NCBI RefSeq assembly: GCF_001648155.1
Contig: NZ_CP015199.1
Coordinates: 124,001-188,000 of the forward strand
DNA from: Chryseobacterium glaciei
GTDB taxonomy: Bacteria; Bacteroidota; Bacteroidia; Flavobacteriales; Weeksellaceae
Length of the DNA stretch: 64,000 bases
Direction: 5' to 3'
Part shown: piece by piece, positions 9,894-18,752 of the stretch
Numbering within the stretch: the stretch's first letter is position 1
Layout: every line of letters starts with the position of its first letter
Made by a program: the position numbers and the translations under genes
Notes under the pieces: generated by a model
Databases searched by the model: none
The model's input: only the letters and a program-made list of their open reading frames with translations
What the model was told of the DNA's origin: nothing

Positions 9894-9993
9894 TATTACC
9901 TCCAATGATATTGTTTCTTTCTATGTGAGAAATATCCTATCAGCGGATGATAATGATCAAAAATAATTAAGTTCAAATGATAAATCTTAAATA

Positions 9994-10579
9994 ATGAAAA
10001 CAACAAAATTTTTCATATTTGTTAGCTTAACGAGTATGTCATTATTACTTACCTCTTGTTACTCACATAAAAAAGTAGTTCAATCTAGTCTGCCTTATTC
10101 CGAAAAAATCAACTGGCCGGAAGGTTTTAAACCTGCAGAATCTGATTTTTTCATACACAACGAGATAGACATTAAAGCTTCTCCTCAAGTGGTTTGGGAC
10201 ATTTTCACCAATGCTGCCAAATGGCCGGAATGGTACAAAAAAGCTGAAGGTATCGAGCTGCTATTCACCTGACAGAAAGCTTAACCCAGCCAGTGTCTTT
10301 ATTTGGAATCCGGCAGGGAAATTCACTTCAACCATCAAGGAGTTCAATGCTCCATACAATATCGCTTGGTTAGGCGAAACCGATAATAAAAATATGACCG
10401 TTTACAATGCGTGGATGATTATTCCAACCATAGAAGGCTGCAAGGTTGTTTCAAACGAATCCCAAAAGGGACCTAAAACAAAAATGGAGAAAATTTTTGC
10501 CCCTAATATGGTTCGTAAAAATATTAAGAATTGATTAATAAGTCTGAAAGAACTGTCAGAAAAACAATCAAATAATTAA
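9994..10579 (+). pseudogene. SRPBCC-family lipoprotein, frameshifted and with a nonsense codon
   Basis: The first reading frame (9994-10272) encodes a lipobox (LLLTSC, Cys22) and the start of an SRPBCC/START-like domain (IDIKASPQVVWDIFTNAAKWPEWYKKAEGIEL). It then runs into TGA. The domain continues in the next frame (YSPDRKLNPASVFIWNP... to FAPNMVRKNIKN), so a net +1 shift occurred near 10255-10265. That frame meets TGA at 10532-10534 where relatives have Trp (pattern xWLxELK). Behind it the frame stays open and family-like (LISLKELSEKQSNN) to TAA at 10577-10579. There are thus two separate lesions, and the gene is probably dead. Confidence 0.75.
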
Positions 10580-10808
10580 AGCACAGGAGCTATCTCTTCG
10601 CACTTACTGTAAAGTAAACATCAAGAAGGTTAATAAAACAAGATCGAAAATAAATTACACTGCAATCTGTGTAGAAGGTGGAACCATAAAAGCAATTATC
10701 TAACAGTAAATTTCTAAATCAACTGAATGTTTGTTTTACCACGAATAAATAAACGGGATTTTAATTATAGGTTTCTTTATAAAATTTATCCATCCTGTTA
10801 TTTTGTCA
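10580..10808. other. Short intergenic stretch
   Basis: Between the SRPBCC pseudogene and the proline dehydrogenase gene. Nothing recognised. Confidence 0.5.
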
Positions 10809-11747
10809 ATGGCCAATGCCGAACCAGATATAAAACCGGCAGTTGTCAAAAAGCCGTTTTCTTTGAATGAAGATGCTAAAAACTTTGTACTTCAAAACGA
10901 AAAACTTTTTAAAACGCTCAAAAAAGCAGCAAATCGATACATTGGCGGAGAAACATTAGCTGAAACTATACTTTCAATTAAGAAATTGAACGAAAAAGAC
11001 TATACTGTCACAACCGATTTTATGGGTGAGAGTATACGTAACGAAAGAGATGCAAATGATGTGACCGAAGAATTCATAAGATTTGCAAAATCTATTGCCA
11101 CAGAAGGTATGAATAGTTCGATTTCTTTAGATCTATCTCATATTGGCTTATTAGTTTCAACGGAATTGACAATTAAAAATCTTAAATTGATTTGTGAAGC
11201 AACTGCAAAATCAAAACAAGAGGTGATCATAAGTATGGAAGGAACAGATAGAACCGACCAAATAATTGCTATTTACAAAGAGTCCTTGAAAGAGAATTCA
11301 AATTTAGGGATAACATTACAGGCGTATCTATACAGAACGAAAGATGACCTAAAAGACCTGATAAATTTGTCCGGTAGCATAAGACTGGTCAAAGGTGCTT
11401 ATGAAGCGTCTAAGGATCTTTCAATTCCAAGAGGAGACGAGCTTGATGAAATTTATTTGCAATATGCAGAACAATTATTTGAAAACAACCATCATTGCGC
11501 AATTGCATCACACGACGACAAAATATATAGAGAAATCACAAAACTTATTGATAGGTATAAACCTACAAATTATTTCTTAGAGAGACTATTGGATATTCAA
11601 AATGAGGAATTAGAAATATATAAGAATAAGGGTTATAAATGCCGAATATATGTTGTTTACGGTAAGGAATGTTATTTGTACTTATGCAATCGTTGGGCTG
11701 AATATCCATTGAACGTATTTAGGGCATTGGCGGATATTGTAGAATAA
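10809..11747 (+). CDS. Proline dehydrogenase family protein
   Basis: About 312 residues from ATG at 10809 (a TTG two codons upstream is the alternative). It has the FAD-dependent TIM barrel of monofunctional proline dehydrogenases: VTTDFMGES (strand 1), GITLQAYLYRTKDDL, SIRLVKGAYE (the signature strand), CAIASHDD and a C-terminal RIYVVYGKECYLYLCNRWAEYP. It should pass electrons from proline, or a related cyclic imino acid, to FAD and the quinone pool. Val replaces the usual Pro of the YVPYG loop, and LLDI stands where most members have a Gly (MLxGI), so activity or substrate may differ. It stands alone, without P5C dehydrogenase. Confidence 0.8.
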   Translation: MANAEPDIKPAVVKKPFSLNEDAKNFVLQNEKLFKTLKKAANRYIGGETLAETILSIKKLNEKDYTVTTDFMGESIRNERDANDVTEEFIRFAKSIATEGMNSSISLDLSHIGLLVSTELTIKNLKLICEATAKSKQEVIISMEGTDRTDQIIAIYKESLKENSNLGITLQAYLYRTKDDLKDLINLSGSIRLVKGAYEASKDLSIPRGDELDEIYLQYAEQLFENNHHCAIASHDDKIYREITKLIDRYKPTNYFLERLLDIQNEELEIYKNKGYKCRIYVVYGKECYLYLCNRWAEYPLNVFRALADIVE

Positions 11748-11965
11748 AACCGATTAGTGAGCCTCCGAAGAAACGTAAAACACTAGGGAATAACCCTTTA
11801 CAGTACCTTACTTTTTCCTATTAAAATGTTATTTAATTTTTTCTGAACATTTTGGTAGAGTGTATTTTGTTAGCGATTATTTTTATTTAATTGATAAGTA
11901 TTTAATTCCTATAAATGCAGTTAAAGAATAATTAATCCTTTTTACTTTCTCTTCTTCCGTCCATT

Positions 11966-11997
11966 AAAAAAAACCGGCTATTTTATAAAATAGCCGG
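11966..11997 (-). terminator. Intrinsic terminator for the 12030-13157 gene
   Basis: A perfect 24-bp palindrome at 11974-11997 (CCGGCTATTTTATAAAATAG... symmetrical) is followed on the minus strand by eight T residues (11973-11966). Confidence 0.85.
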
Positions 11998-12029
11998 CTC
12001 TTAACCAGTTCTTTATATGATTAGTTGAA

Positions 12030-13157
12030 TTATTCCCCCCTTTCTGTGTCTTTAGTAACCTCAGGAATGAAAACCAAATAGTCGTAACCTTTTATAATTC
12101 TTTCCAGCTTCAAGCCGTCTACTTTAAGCTTGTTTTTAGAAATTGCTTGTTTTAATGGTCTTAAATCATAAGCATACCAATTGTCATCTTTTACGACGGT
12201 TAAGAAAGATTTATATTGATCTAAATCAGCCAATGTTTTACCTTGTTGCTTTCCGATGAGCATAATGTGTAATGACTTCCGGTAATTTGCCTCTTCAATA
12301 TTAGAAACCAAGTTGCCAATATCGAATACCTCCATTAAACTCTCTCCTTTGGGCATGTGATTAGCACCAAATTTGAAAAGATTCTTCTTGTCTTTCCATT
12401 CAGGAAGTTTTTCAAAAACCAAGTGTTTCATGTATTGAACTCTTAAACGATGAATTCGATTTAAATATAGTTCCCTGCTTAATTTTAATTCTTCAAGCTG
12501 CTCTTTCTCGTTGGCTGATAAATTCAGAGTGCTCAATGCGTTCATTTTTGCCAGACAATCGTCAGAGAGCAAATAGAATGTGGTGTTCTTTTTTGTGTCA
12601 TAAGCAGCGGAATTATCTATCATCTGCTTATAAATTTCTTTTGCTTTAGCATTTTTGGATTGTTTACTCAATTCCGAAAGCAGTAACCGATCTGAAAATA
12701 TATTAATTTGATCAGCTCCATATAGTTTGATATTATGCTGAACTATGTTTTTGAATAAATCAAACTCAGATTCACCTTGTAAAAAAGATAAAGCTGAGCC
12801 TGATTCATTACGGAATTTGTCCAGTTCAGCAGGTGATAAGGATTTAATTTTTGTTGATATTGTGTTGATTGTATATTGATCAATTTCAAGAATATAGTTG
12901 TCGAACTTAGTATTATTGATAATCGCGTTTGTGAAGTAAGGGACTTCATTGGTGAAATGTTGCTCGCCCAATAAAACAGAATTGCTTTTGCTGATTTCAT
13001 CCTGTAAGGTCGTCCAGCCTTTACCTTCGAAAGCGTTGTTATTGTTTTTTTTAAAGGTGGAGTAGTTTTTTTGAATTAAACTATCCATTAATGTGGTTTG
13101 TGCGTAACTGAAATTGGCAATAAATAGGGTTAGAATTATTAGTTTGGTTTTCTTCAC
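12030..13157 (-). CDS. Secreted protein of the EreA/TraB/ChaN-like fold
   Basis: 375 residues with a signal peptide ending ...FSYAQ at residue 20. VLLGEQHFTNE (GEQH at 64-67), an acidic LEIDQ strand and the late FGANHM motif (about residue 270) fit the GxxH...E...H pattern of the erythromycin-esterase/TraB/ChaN superfamily, whose members are putative metal-dependent hydrolases or haem-binding proteins. The enzyme role here is not established. The protein is probably periplasmic. It ends in a strong terminator at 11966-11997 and stands as a single-gene unit. Confidence 0.65.
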   Translation of the reverse strand: MKKTKLIILTLFIANFSYAQTTLMDSLIQKNYSTFKKNNNNAFEGKGWTTLQDEISKSNSVLLGEQHFTNEVPYFTNAIINNTKFDNYILEIDQYTINTISTKIKSLSPAELDKFRNESGSALSFLQGESEFDLFKNIVQHNIKLYGADQINIFSDRLLLSELSKQSKNAKAKEIYKQMIDNSAAYDTKKNTTFYLLSDDCLAKMNALSTLNLSANEKEQLEELKLSRELYLNRIHRLRVQYMKHLVFEKLPEWKDKKNLFKFGANHMPKGESLMEVFDIGNLVSNIEEANYRKSLHIMLIGKQQGKTLADLDQYKSFLTVVKDDNWYAYDLRPLKQAISKNKLKVDGLKLERIIKGYDYLVFIPEVTKDTERGE

Positions 13158-13461
13158 TTTTTTTTAGAAAGATACAATTATTAATCATTATTGTCCAGCA
13201 AAATTTAAAACCAAAACATATCTAGCAATCAATTATTTGTCATTTTATTTTGATGATTTATAGAAATTAGGCATCAAAAAAAAGACATCTGTTCACTTTC
13301 AGCTTGATCAACAATCCCGTCTTTTTCAGGATTCTCTAGAAACTTAATCAATTGAATGTAATTGAAGAGGTGGATTTTACAAAAACTAACCAAGTTTGAA
13401 AATGTTCAGTTTCTTTTGAGCTTCTTTTTTATTACGGCTATCAGTAAGTTAACTGCAAAAC
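13158..13461. other. Intergenic stretch left of the dnaE remnant
   Basis: AT-rich with no start-to-stop frame of coding character. A short open minus-strand stretch near 13260-13360 was not recognised. Confidence 0.5.
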
Positions 13462-13903
13462 CAGTATAGGATTATGGTCTATCAGGAAGATATTATCAAA
13501 ATAGCATTGTATTTCCGGGGGAGGTCTGCTGGAAGAGCAATGAGCGGTAAAGGAAAATCTTTGTCCATATTACAGAAATTAAAAGACATTTTTTTTGAAT
13601 CCTTTAAGGACAAAGGACATCCTGAACAATTATCTCAGGAAGTGCATAGGCAAATCGAATCCTTTACAGGTATTGCACATTCTGCTTCTTACACAGTGGA
13701 AAGTTATCAGAGTCTATATTTATAAGACCTACTACCCTATAGAATTCATGGTGTCAGCCATCAATAACGGAGGTCAAGTTTACAGAATGGAAGTGTATAT
13801 TCACGAAGCAAAAATGTCGGGAGTAACCATTCATAATTCGTGTATCAATCTCAGCGAATTGCAGAAGACGGTCTATGGAAAAGATGTGTGTTTGGGTTTT
13901 ATG
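13462..13903 (+). pseudogene. DnaE-type DNA polymerase III alpha remnant
   Basis: A fragment with the unmistakable order of the DnaE finger/HhH region: MVYQEDIIKIALYF, RRAMSGKG-like GRAMSGKGKS, FFESFKDKGHPEQLSQEV, HSASYTVESYQSLYL. After a +1 shift near 13725 it continues KTYYPIEFMVSAINN, VYRMEVYIHEAKMSG and GKDVCLGFM. Residues have been lost in frame before GRAMSG and before AHSASY (the usual YSFCK is missing). It resembles the short second DnaE (error-prone type). Neither N- nor C-terminal parts nor imuA/imuB partners are present. Confidence 0.75.
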
Positions 13904-14863
13904 TCAAACATTGGCCAGTATTTATATATCCAGCTTGTGGTAAACAGAAAAATAATCCCATAAAGTACGATTACCATTTTCTATTAATAGCATTGCTTTC
14001 TATAGTTACTAAAGACTCTCCACGATTTAATTGATTTGATCTTGAGGAAACTCGACCTTCTTTTTATGCTCAATACTTAAATGTGACAGCAATATAATTG
14101 TTAATTTTTTCAATTGTTTTCAATGGATATCAAAGAACTTGTATGATTTAATTGATTCTTATAACTGAGGTTCCTGCTTTTTCTTTGCCGATGATCATAG
14201 GAAGTATAAGGCACATAAAACCTTAATCCTCCAAGCTGTTGGAGGAAGAGGCTCGAAATATTTTTGTCCGCAGGATTCAGGAGTGTCTGAAAAATTGATT
14301 GGAGCTTGTGGAAAGAATTTTTATAGAAACCCAAAATTATTTTTTTAGGTGACTGATACTTTTCTACATTTGCATTAGTAAAAAGCAATACCTCTGTGAT
14401 AAAGATGACAAAACAGTTTCACTGATGATCTACATTTATTTGTAAGTGTTGATGAGATAGATCAAAGAGTCGGTTGAATATTTGGCAGGAAAAATCTTTT
14501 AGAACAAAACTTTTTGACGAGATTATCAACCAATACTTTATTTTAATTCATAAAATAAAATTCAAACGATAAAAACTTATATCTAAATAAAAGGTAAGTG
14601 GTTTGAAATGCTTAAAAGAAATTTTTGGAGAATGCAGGGCTTAAACAAATAAGTAAGATTAACCATCTACTATCTTGGAAGAATATATTTAATCTGATGT
14701 TTTAAGCAATTATATTATAAATTTGTAAAAAACACTAAACATCGCAAAGCCAACCAATTTTAGATGTATATACGCTTCATTATAGCACATACATTTAAGT
14801 TCATGGCAATTTAAACACAGAATCAGAATACAAGGTGTTTTGGATTAGAAAAATAAAAAGGTA
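13904..14863. other. Decayed non-coding DNA
   Basis: About 960 bp with no convincing gene. A 92-codon minus-strand frame (14110-14388) lacks any family pattern. A stretch at 14161-14209 closely matches 42605-42650 (see findings). The rest is AT-rich with nothing recognised. Confidence 0.5.
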
Positions 14864-15181
14864 ATGAAAATTTCAGTAGCACAAACAAGACCAATTAAAG
14901 GCGACATATATGCAAATATTGAGATACATAAAAAATTGATTAACCTTGCTGTTTCTCATAAGACCGACTCAATATTTTTTTCCGAACTTTCTGTTACTGG
15001 TTATGAATCTGAGGACAAAGCAATGATACATTATCCAGAAATTGCAAAGAAATTTTCAATGCCAGTTTTAATGTCTAACTGCGTGGGGTTTTGCGACAAC
15101 TTCCAAAGTGTTGGAAAAAGTTCGGTTCGGAGCAAGCAAGGAAATTTGGTAGGACGACCAAAAAGCAATATTGACCAATAA
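14864..15181 (+). pseudogene. Carbon-nitrogen hydrolase (nitrilase family) with core deleted
   Basis: 105 residues. The start (MKISVAQTRPIKGDIYANIEIHK) and FFSELSVTGYE, with the catalytic Glu, are typical of the nitrilase/amidase superfamily, and the end (KFSMPVLMSNCVGFCDNFQSVGKSS) matches the late part of the same fold. The roughly 100 residues between them, which carry the catalytic Lys and Cys, are missing at the ED-KAMIHYPEIAKK junction. The C-terminus also diverges at GRPKSNIDQ. This is an inactive, internally deleted relic. Confidence 0.7.
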
Positions 15182-15190
15182 AAATATCAA

Positions 15191-15340
15191 GTGACACAAG
15201 AAGAAATTAACATAAATAACATCTTAACTTTCGACAATTTAATGGTAGAAATACCAAGTGGGAACATTGAATTGAGGGACGACAGGACAAAACAAAATTG
15301 GACTGTTGAGATAAACCCAAAAACGCTAATGGCAATTTGA
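15191..15340 (+). pseudogene. 5' fragment of a formylglycine-generating-enzyme-like (SUMF1) gene
   Basis: A 49-codon open frame from GTG, with NLMVEIPSGNIELRDDRTKQ and WTVEI. This matches the N-terminal start of FGE-sulfatase/SUMF1-domain proteins, whose domain opens with an (I)PxGxxxLRDD-like strand. After EINP the frame leaves the family pattern and stops at TGA 15338-15340. The rest of the ~250-residue domain is absent. The assignment rests on a short match. Confidence 0.45.
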
Positions 15341-15379
15341 GGAAACGATAATAATAAACTAATAAATAAACTAATAAAA

Positions 15380-16198
15380 ATGACTTTCATTAAAACAATT
15401 TTTACATTTTTAATTACGCTTTTAATTGTAACAACAACTTTTGCACAAGAATCTAAACATAAAACCAAAATCTTATTAATCGGGACAATTCACTTCGAAA
15501 CGCCTCATTTAGATCAGTTTGAATTAAAGACTGACGATTTTTTAGCTCCAAAAAGACAGCAGGAACTGGAAGAGTTGACCGGAATTTTGAAACGAACAAA
15601 TGCTGATAAAGTGATGATAGAAAAACCATTTAATCAGCAAAAGCAAATTGATAGTTTGTATAATGCATATTCCCAAAACAAGTATAAATTAACAGTTTCT
15701 GAACGAGAGCAAATCGGTTTTAGATTAGCTAAAAAATTAAATTTAAAACATATCAATTGTATAGATGTTTTTTATGGAATGAAACATGACAGTTTAGTTT
15801 CTGTAACTGCTAAAGAGAAAAATCAGTTATATCTATTAAATGAATTAAGTACTACTGCGAATAACTTTATACTTGAAATAGATAACGTATCAAAACGAAA
15901 TTCAATAACCGAAATACTAAAATATATCAACACAAAAGAACTTTTGCAGAAAAATTTATCACTGTACTTAAAATATTATGCAAAAATTGGTGCTGGAGAG
16001 AATTATATTGGTGCCGAATCAGTTTCTGATTGGTATTTGAGGAATTTAGCCATTTACGCTAATATAATTACTCAAATCAATGCAAATGACAAATACGTTA
16101 TACTCATATTTGGACAAGGACATATTCCGATATTAAAACACCTACTACAAAATAATGACGACTTTGAACTCGTTGAATTAAATAGCGTATTAAAATAA
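15380..16198 (+). CDS. Secreted DUF5694-like protein (TraB/EreA-type fold)
   Basis: 272 residues with a signal peptide ending TTTFAQ (about residue 23). LLIGTIHFETP (Gly-Thr-x-His), VMIEKPF (acidic strand) and the C-terminal FGQGHIPILKHLL match the DUF5694 group of the TraB/GumN-like superfamily, putative metal-dependent hydrolases with unproven substrate. Its stop codon is followed within a few bases by an attC-like repeat (16202-16340), the arrangement expected of a gene cassette. No strong promoter was seen in the 40 bp upstream. Confidence 0.7.
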   Translation: MTFIKTIFTFLITLLIVTTTFAQESKHKTKILLIGTIHFETPHLDQFELKTDDFLAPKRQQELEELTGILKRTNADKVMIEKPFNQQKQIDSLYNAYSQNKYKLTVSEREQIGFRLAKKLNLKHINCIDVFYGMKHDSLVSVTAKEKNQLYLLNELSTTANNFILEIDNVSKRNSITEILKYINTKELLQKNLSLYLKYYAKIGAGENYIGAESVSDWYLRNLAIYANIITQINANDKYVILIFGQGHIPILKHLLQNNDDFELVELNSVLK

Positions 16199-16201
16199 AC
16201 T

Positions 16202-16340
16202 GCGCCCAACCGCCCGTTTGGCAATATGAAGGATTTAGGCTAAATTTGAAGATGGTTTTGTACTTGAAAAATTAGTCAGTAACCGAAATTTGAGTTTTAT
16301 TTAGTCTGCCACATCGCCAAGCGGCAAAGCGTTGTGTAAC
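16202..16340 (+). repeat. attC-like intergenic repeat, copy A
   Basis: A ~139-bp element directly 3' of the DUF5694 gene. The left end reads CCCAACCGCCCGTTTGGCAA and the right end GCCAAGCGGCAAAGCGTTG. CAAC/GTTG and TTTGGC/GCCAAG form imperfect complementary arms, as in integron attC sites. The left half is nearly identical to copy B (17110-17176), and both ends match copy C (21184-21286, inverted). No integron integrase is present in the window, so the name describes resemblance only. Confidence 0.6.
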
Positions 16341-16396
16341 ATTTTGTGCAGAACGTGTAACTAAACAAAAAAATAAATATTTTTTAACAAAAAATT

Positions 16397-17104
16397 ATGC
16401 AAGAAGAAATAACGAAACATTCAAAAAAAATTTACAAAACTGTGAAAAATTCAGAACACACATTGGGAGAGAAAGTGAAAGAAATCATCATAGAAATTTT
16501 TATAATCGTTTTTGCTGTAACACTTTCAATATGGTTACACAGTTGGAGTGAACACAAACATCAACAAGAAGAAGTATCAGTGTTTCTTGGTAATTTAAAA
16601 AATGATTTAAAGGATGACATAAAAAAGCTCGACAATGGAAAGGAACAATATCAAAAGGCAAACATAGATTATGAAAAAATTTTAGCACTGACGCCTCTTC
16701 AACTTGACAGTATTTATAAGTCTAAAGATATAGTTCATTTCCCTGTTTTTTCACATGGAAATATAATGAATGTTGGAAATTTTGAAGGTTTTAAGTCAAG
16801 TGGTAAAATTGGCTATATTGAAGACGAAAAATTAAAACAGAAAATCTTAAGTTATTACCAAATAATTGTACCGGCAGTTAATGAAGTTGATAAAATTTAT
16901 GATAGTTTTTTATTTAAATGTTTTGATAAAATGATAGAAAACGCTGATAAACCTGAAGAAAAATTATATTCAGACCCAAAATTTAAAAAAACAGTCGAAT
17001 TTCTTGTCAGACTAGGTAAGAATAACATAAGGGTTTATGACGAAAATACAAAACCAGAAGCAATTGAACTTATTAAAGAAATTGAAAAGAAAGAGAATAA
17101 ATAA
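16397..17104 (+). CDS. Single-pass membrane protein (DUF6090-like)
   Basis: 235 residues with an amphipathic N-terminus, one transmembrane helix (about 28-48, IIIEIFIIVFAVTLSIWLHSW) and a large helical domain rich in Lys and Glu (LGNLKNDLKDDIKKLDNG), likely coiled-coil. The pattern 'KYxxYAxGEIxLVxxGIxxALxxxxW...LxxLxxDLxxD' of DUF6090 proteins is approximated. Function is unknown. It is flanked by attC-like copies A (upstream) and B (directly after the stop), so it looks like one gene cassette. Confidence 0.6.
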   Translation: MQEEITKHSKKIYKTVKNSEHTLGEKVKEIIIEIFIIVFAVTLSIWLHSWSEHKHQQEEVSVFLGNLKNDLKDDIKKLDNGKEQYQKANIDYEKILALTPLQLDSIYKSKDIVHFPVFSHGNIMNVGNFEGFKSSGKIGYIEDEKLKQKILSYYQIIVPAVNEVDKIYDSFLFKCFDKMIENADKPEEKLYSDPKFKKTVEFLVRLGKNNIRVYDENTKPEAIELIKEIEKKENK

Positions 17105-17109
17105 AACGG

Positions 17110-17176
17110 TACACAACGTCCGTTTGCCAAAATGGCGGGTTTAGGCTTAACTTGAAGATGGTTTTGTACTTGTAAA
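17110..17176 (+). repeat. attC-like intergenic repeat, copy B (left half)
   Basis: It starts CACAACGTCCGTTTGCCAAA a few bases after the stop of the preceding gene and shares the run TTTAGGC-TTGAAGATGGTTTTGTACTTG with copy A almost base for base. The right arm (GCCAAGCGGC...GTTG) is missing, so this copy is truncated. Confidence 0.55.
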
Positions 17177-17353
17177 CGAAATTCTTTAGTTTAATAACAG
17201 TTTTAAGAAATAAAAAATATTTAAAAAAATTAACAACTGTCTGAAACGATCATTTTAAATTTTGTACTATATTTACAATACAAAAAGTTAAAATTGCAAT
17301 ATGCACCCGGCAAAGGTGCATGTATCTATCATTTGATTATTCCAATTAAGTAT

Positions 17354-17809
17354 ATGAATTTCAAATCATTTCAATTCATCCTGACACTTTCGTTAATCTT
17401 TATTACAACTTCAGTTTCATTTGGTCAGTCAAAAGACGAGGTAGAAATCAGAAGGCTAGAAAAACTTTGGACTACCCTCCTGGACAAAGGTGATACAGTT
17501 TCGCTAGCATCTATATGGTCAAAAGATTATGTTGTGAACAATCCGAACGGAAAAATTGTTACACCTTCTGATATAATTAAATTAATGAAAGAAGGTCACA
17601 AATTTCCATTAGTAGAAAGGTATATTGAAAAAATAACATTCAATGAAAATGTGGCTATCGTGATGGGTAAAGAAATGCAACAGCCTTCTGAAAATATTAA
17701 GAATGTTGACAATTGGCTTCCTCGTAGATTTACGAATGTGTGGATTAAAAAAGGAAAAAACTGGCAGCTTGCAGCAAGACAATCAACAGAAATCAGCGTC
17801 AGCAAATAG
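17354..17809 (+). CDS. Secreted NTF2-like (DUF4440/SnoaL-fold) protein
   Basis: 151 residues from the ATG at 17354, chosen because it begins a clean signal peptide (MNFKSFQFILTLSLIFITTS, cut near VSFGQ). The mature part has the DUF4440 layout: an N-terminal helix (EIRRLEKLWTTLLDKGDTVSLASIWSKDYVVNN), IVTPSDIIKLMKEG, VAIVMGKE and a final strand WLPRRFTNVWIKKGKNWQLAARQSTE. It is a small cone-shaped fold, either ligand-binding or a minor enzyme; the actual role is unknown. It follows the truncated attC-like copy B. Confidence 0.75.
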   Translation: MNFKSFQFILTLSLIFITTSVSFGQSKDEVEIRRLEKLWTTLLDKGDTVSLASIWSKDYVVNNPNGKIVTPSDIIKLMKEGHKFPLVERYIEKITFNENVAIVMGKEMQQPSENIKNVDNWLPRRFTNVWIKKGKNWQLAARQSTEISVSK

Positions 17810-17999
17810 AACAAAATATTACTACTCCTTTCTCTCTGCGGGTGCGACAGCATACCAGTAGCATAATCATCTTGCTTACTTTGGGTTGGGAATACATATA
17901 TTTTCTTTGGATAAACACTTTTCCATAGCCTTCATTCTGCCTCGCTTGTATTTTCATCTGGCTAAAAGTAACCCCAAGCATCATAATTTATTCTTCAGT
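17810..17999. other. Short intergenic stretch
   Basis: Between convergent units, with no gene recognised. The minus-strand open frame here has no family pattern. Confidence 0.45.
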
Positions 18000-18248
18000 A
18001 AAATATAGTGTCAATGGTTGATGAAAATCCGTCAAAGTCCATAACGATATGATCTGCCCATTTGATTTTTTCCCAAGCGTCTAGTAAATCAGGTTCTAAT
18101 TCGGTTCTCTTTTGGTAGCCAATAAATTTTTCAAGTCTGTGATTATAATTGATTTCACTTCTGCTCCTTGTTTATAGGCTGTCGCAATTTCAAAATTGAA
18201 AGAATCCTTATTCGGATGCCCATTAATTATTAATATTTTTTTGTTCAT
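18000..18248 (-). pseudogene. NAD(P)H-dependent oxidoreductase (flavodoxin-fold) remnant
   Basis: Reading from ATG at 18248, MNKKILIINGHPNKDSFNF and EIATAYKQGA match the start of the NQO1/MdaB-like quinone reductase family, including the phosphate-binding NGHP turn. The first frame stops after KREPN. The next frame carries YQKRTELEPDLLDAWEKIKW and ADHIV, the following conserved block, after a small deletion of the expected NFNP region. Beyond that the match ends (FDGFSSTIDTIFY then stop). About half the usual ~190 residues are gone. Confidence 0.7.
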
Positions 18249-18314
18249 CTGCTTTTTGATTTATTTAAAACACAAAAGTAAAGATGGAATTTTTGTTCTG
18301 GCAGGACATTTGTC

Positions 18315-18743
18315 TTAAAAAAAATCTTTTCTTATCCTTCTCAAATGTCTTTGTGTAACACCTAACTGTTCGGCAACTATTTTCAAGAATTTCACCCAAT
18401 TCGGATTCTTCAATGCCAAATCATCAATTATATTTTTCGGGAAGATCAACAATTCAACTGAAGTAATTGCCTGGATGTTCTCGGCTGTACCTTGTCCTGT
18501 AATAAAAGATGAATAAGCGGTCACTAAATTATTTGGGAAAGTAATACAATACGTAATTTCTTCTCCTTTGTCTGAAATATAATAGGAACGAAAAATACCG
18601 GTTAAAACAAAAGCCACTTCTTTGCAAGTTTCGCCTTCACGAATAAAATAATCCGCCTTGTTTAAATCTCTTTTAGTAGATAGTTGAATGAGGTTTCCAA
18701 TTTCATCGTCTGTTAAAACATTGAAGGATTTAAGGCTATTTTT
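18315..18743 (-). pseudogene. Crp/Fnr-family regulator, 5'-truncated
   Basis: An open frame of about 142 codons without a usable start. It begins inside the cNMP-binding domain (VLTDDEIGNLIQLSTKRDLN, ADYFIREGETCKEVAFVLTG, FRSYY) and ends with a short C-terminal HTH (LGVTQRHLRRIRKDFF). Crp-like relatives in this group have ~190 residues, so roughly 45 N-terminal residues are lost. The first possible start in frame is a GTG at 18617, inside a beta strand. The broken end lies 10 bp from the LysE gene, which suggests a recombination junction. Confidence 0.7.
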
Positions 18744-18752
18744 TTATCATTA

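Noticed and set aside
14110..14388. A 92-codon minus-strand frame in the decayed region
   Set aside because: No signal, motif or coding character, and it contains the repeated ~45-bp segment shared with 42605-42650.
15187..15468. A 93-codon minus-strand frame
   Set aside because: Lies antisense to the FGE-like fragment and to the signal peptide of the DUF5694 gene; its hydrophobicity mirrors those.
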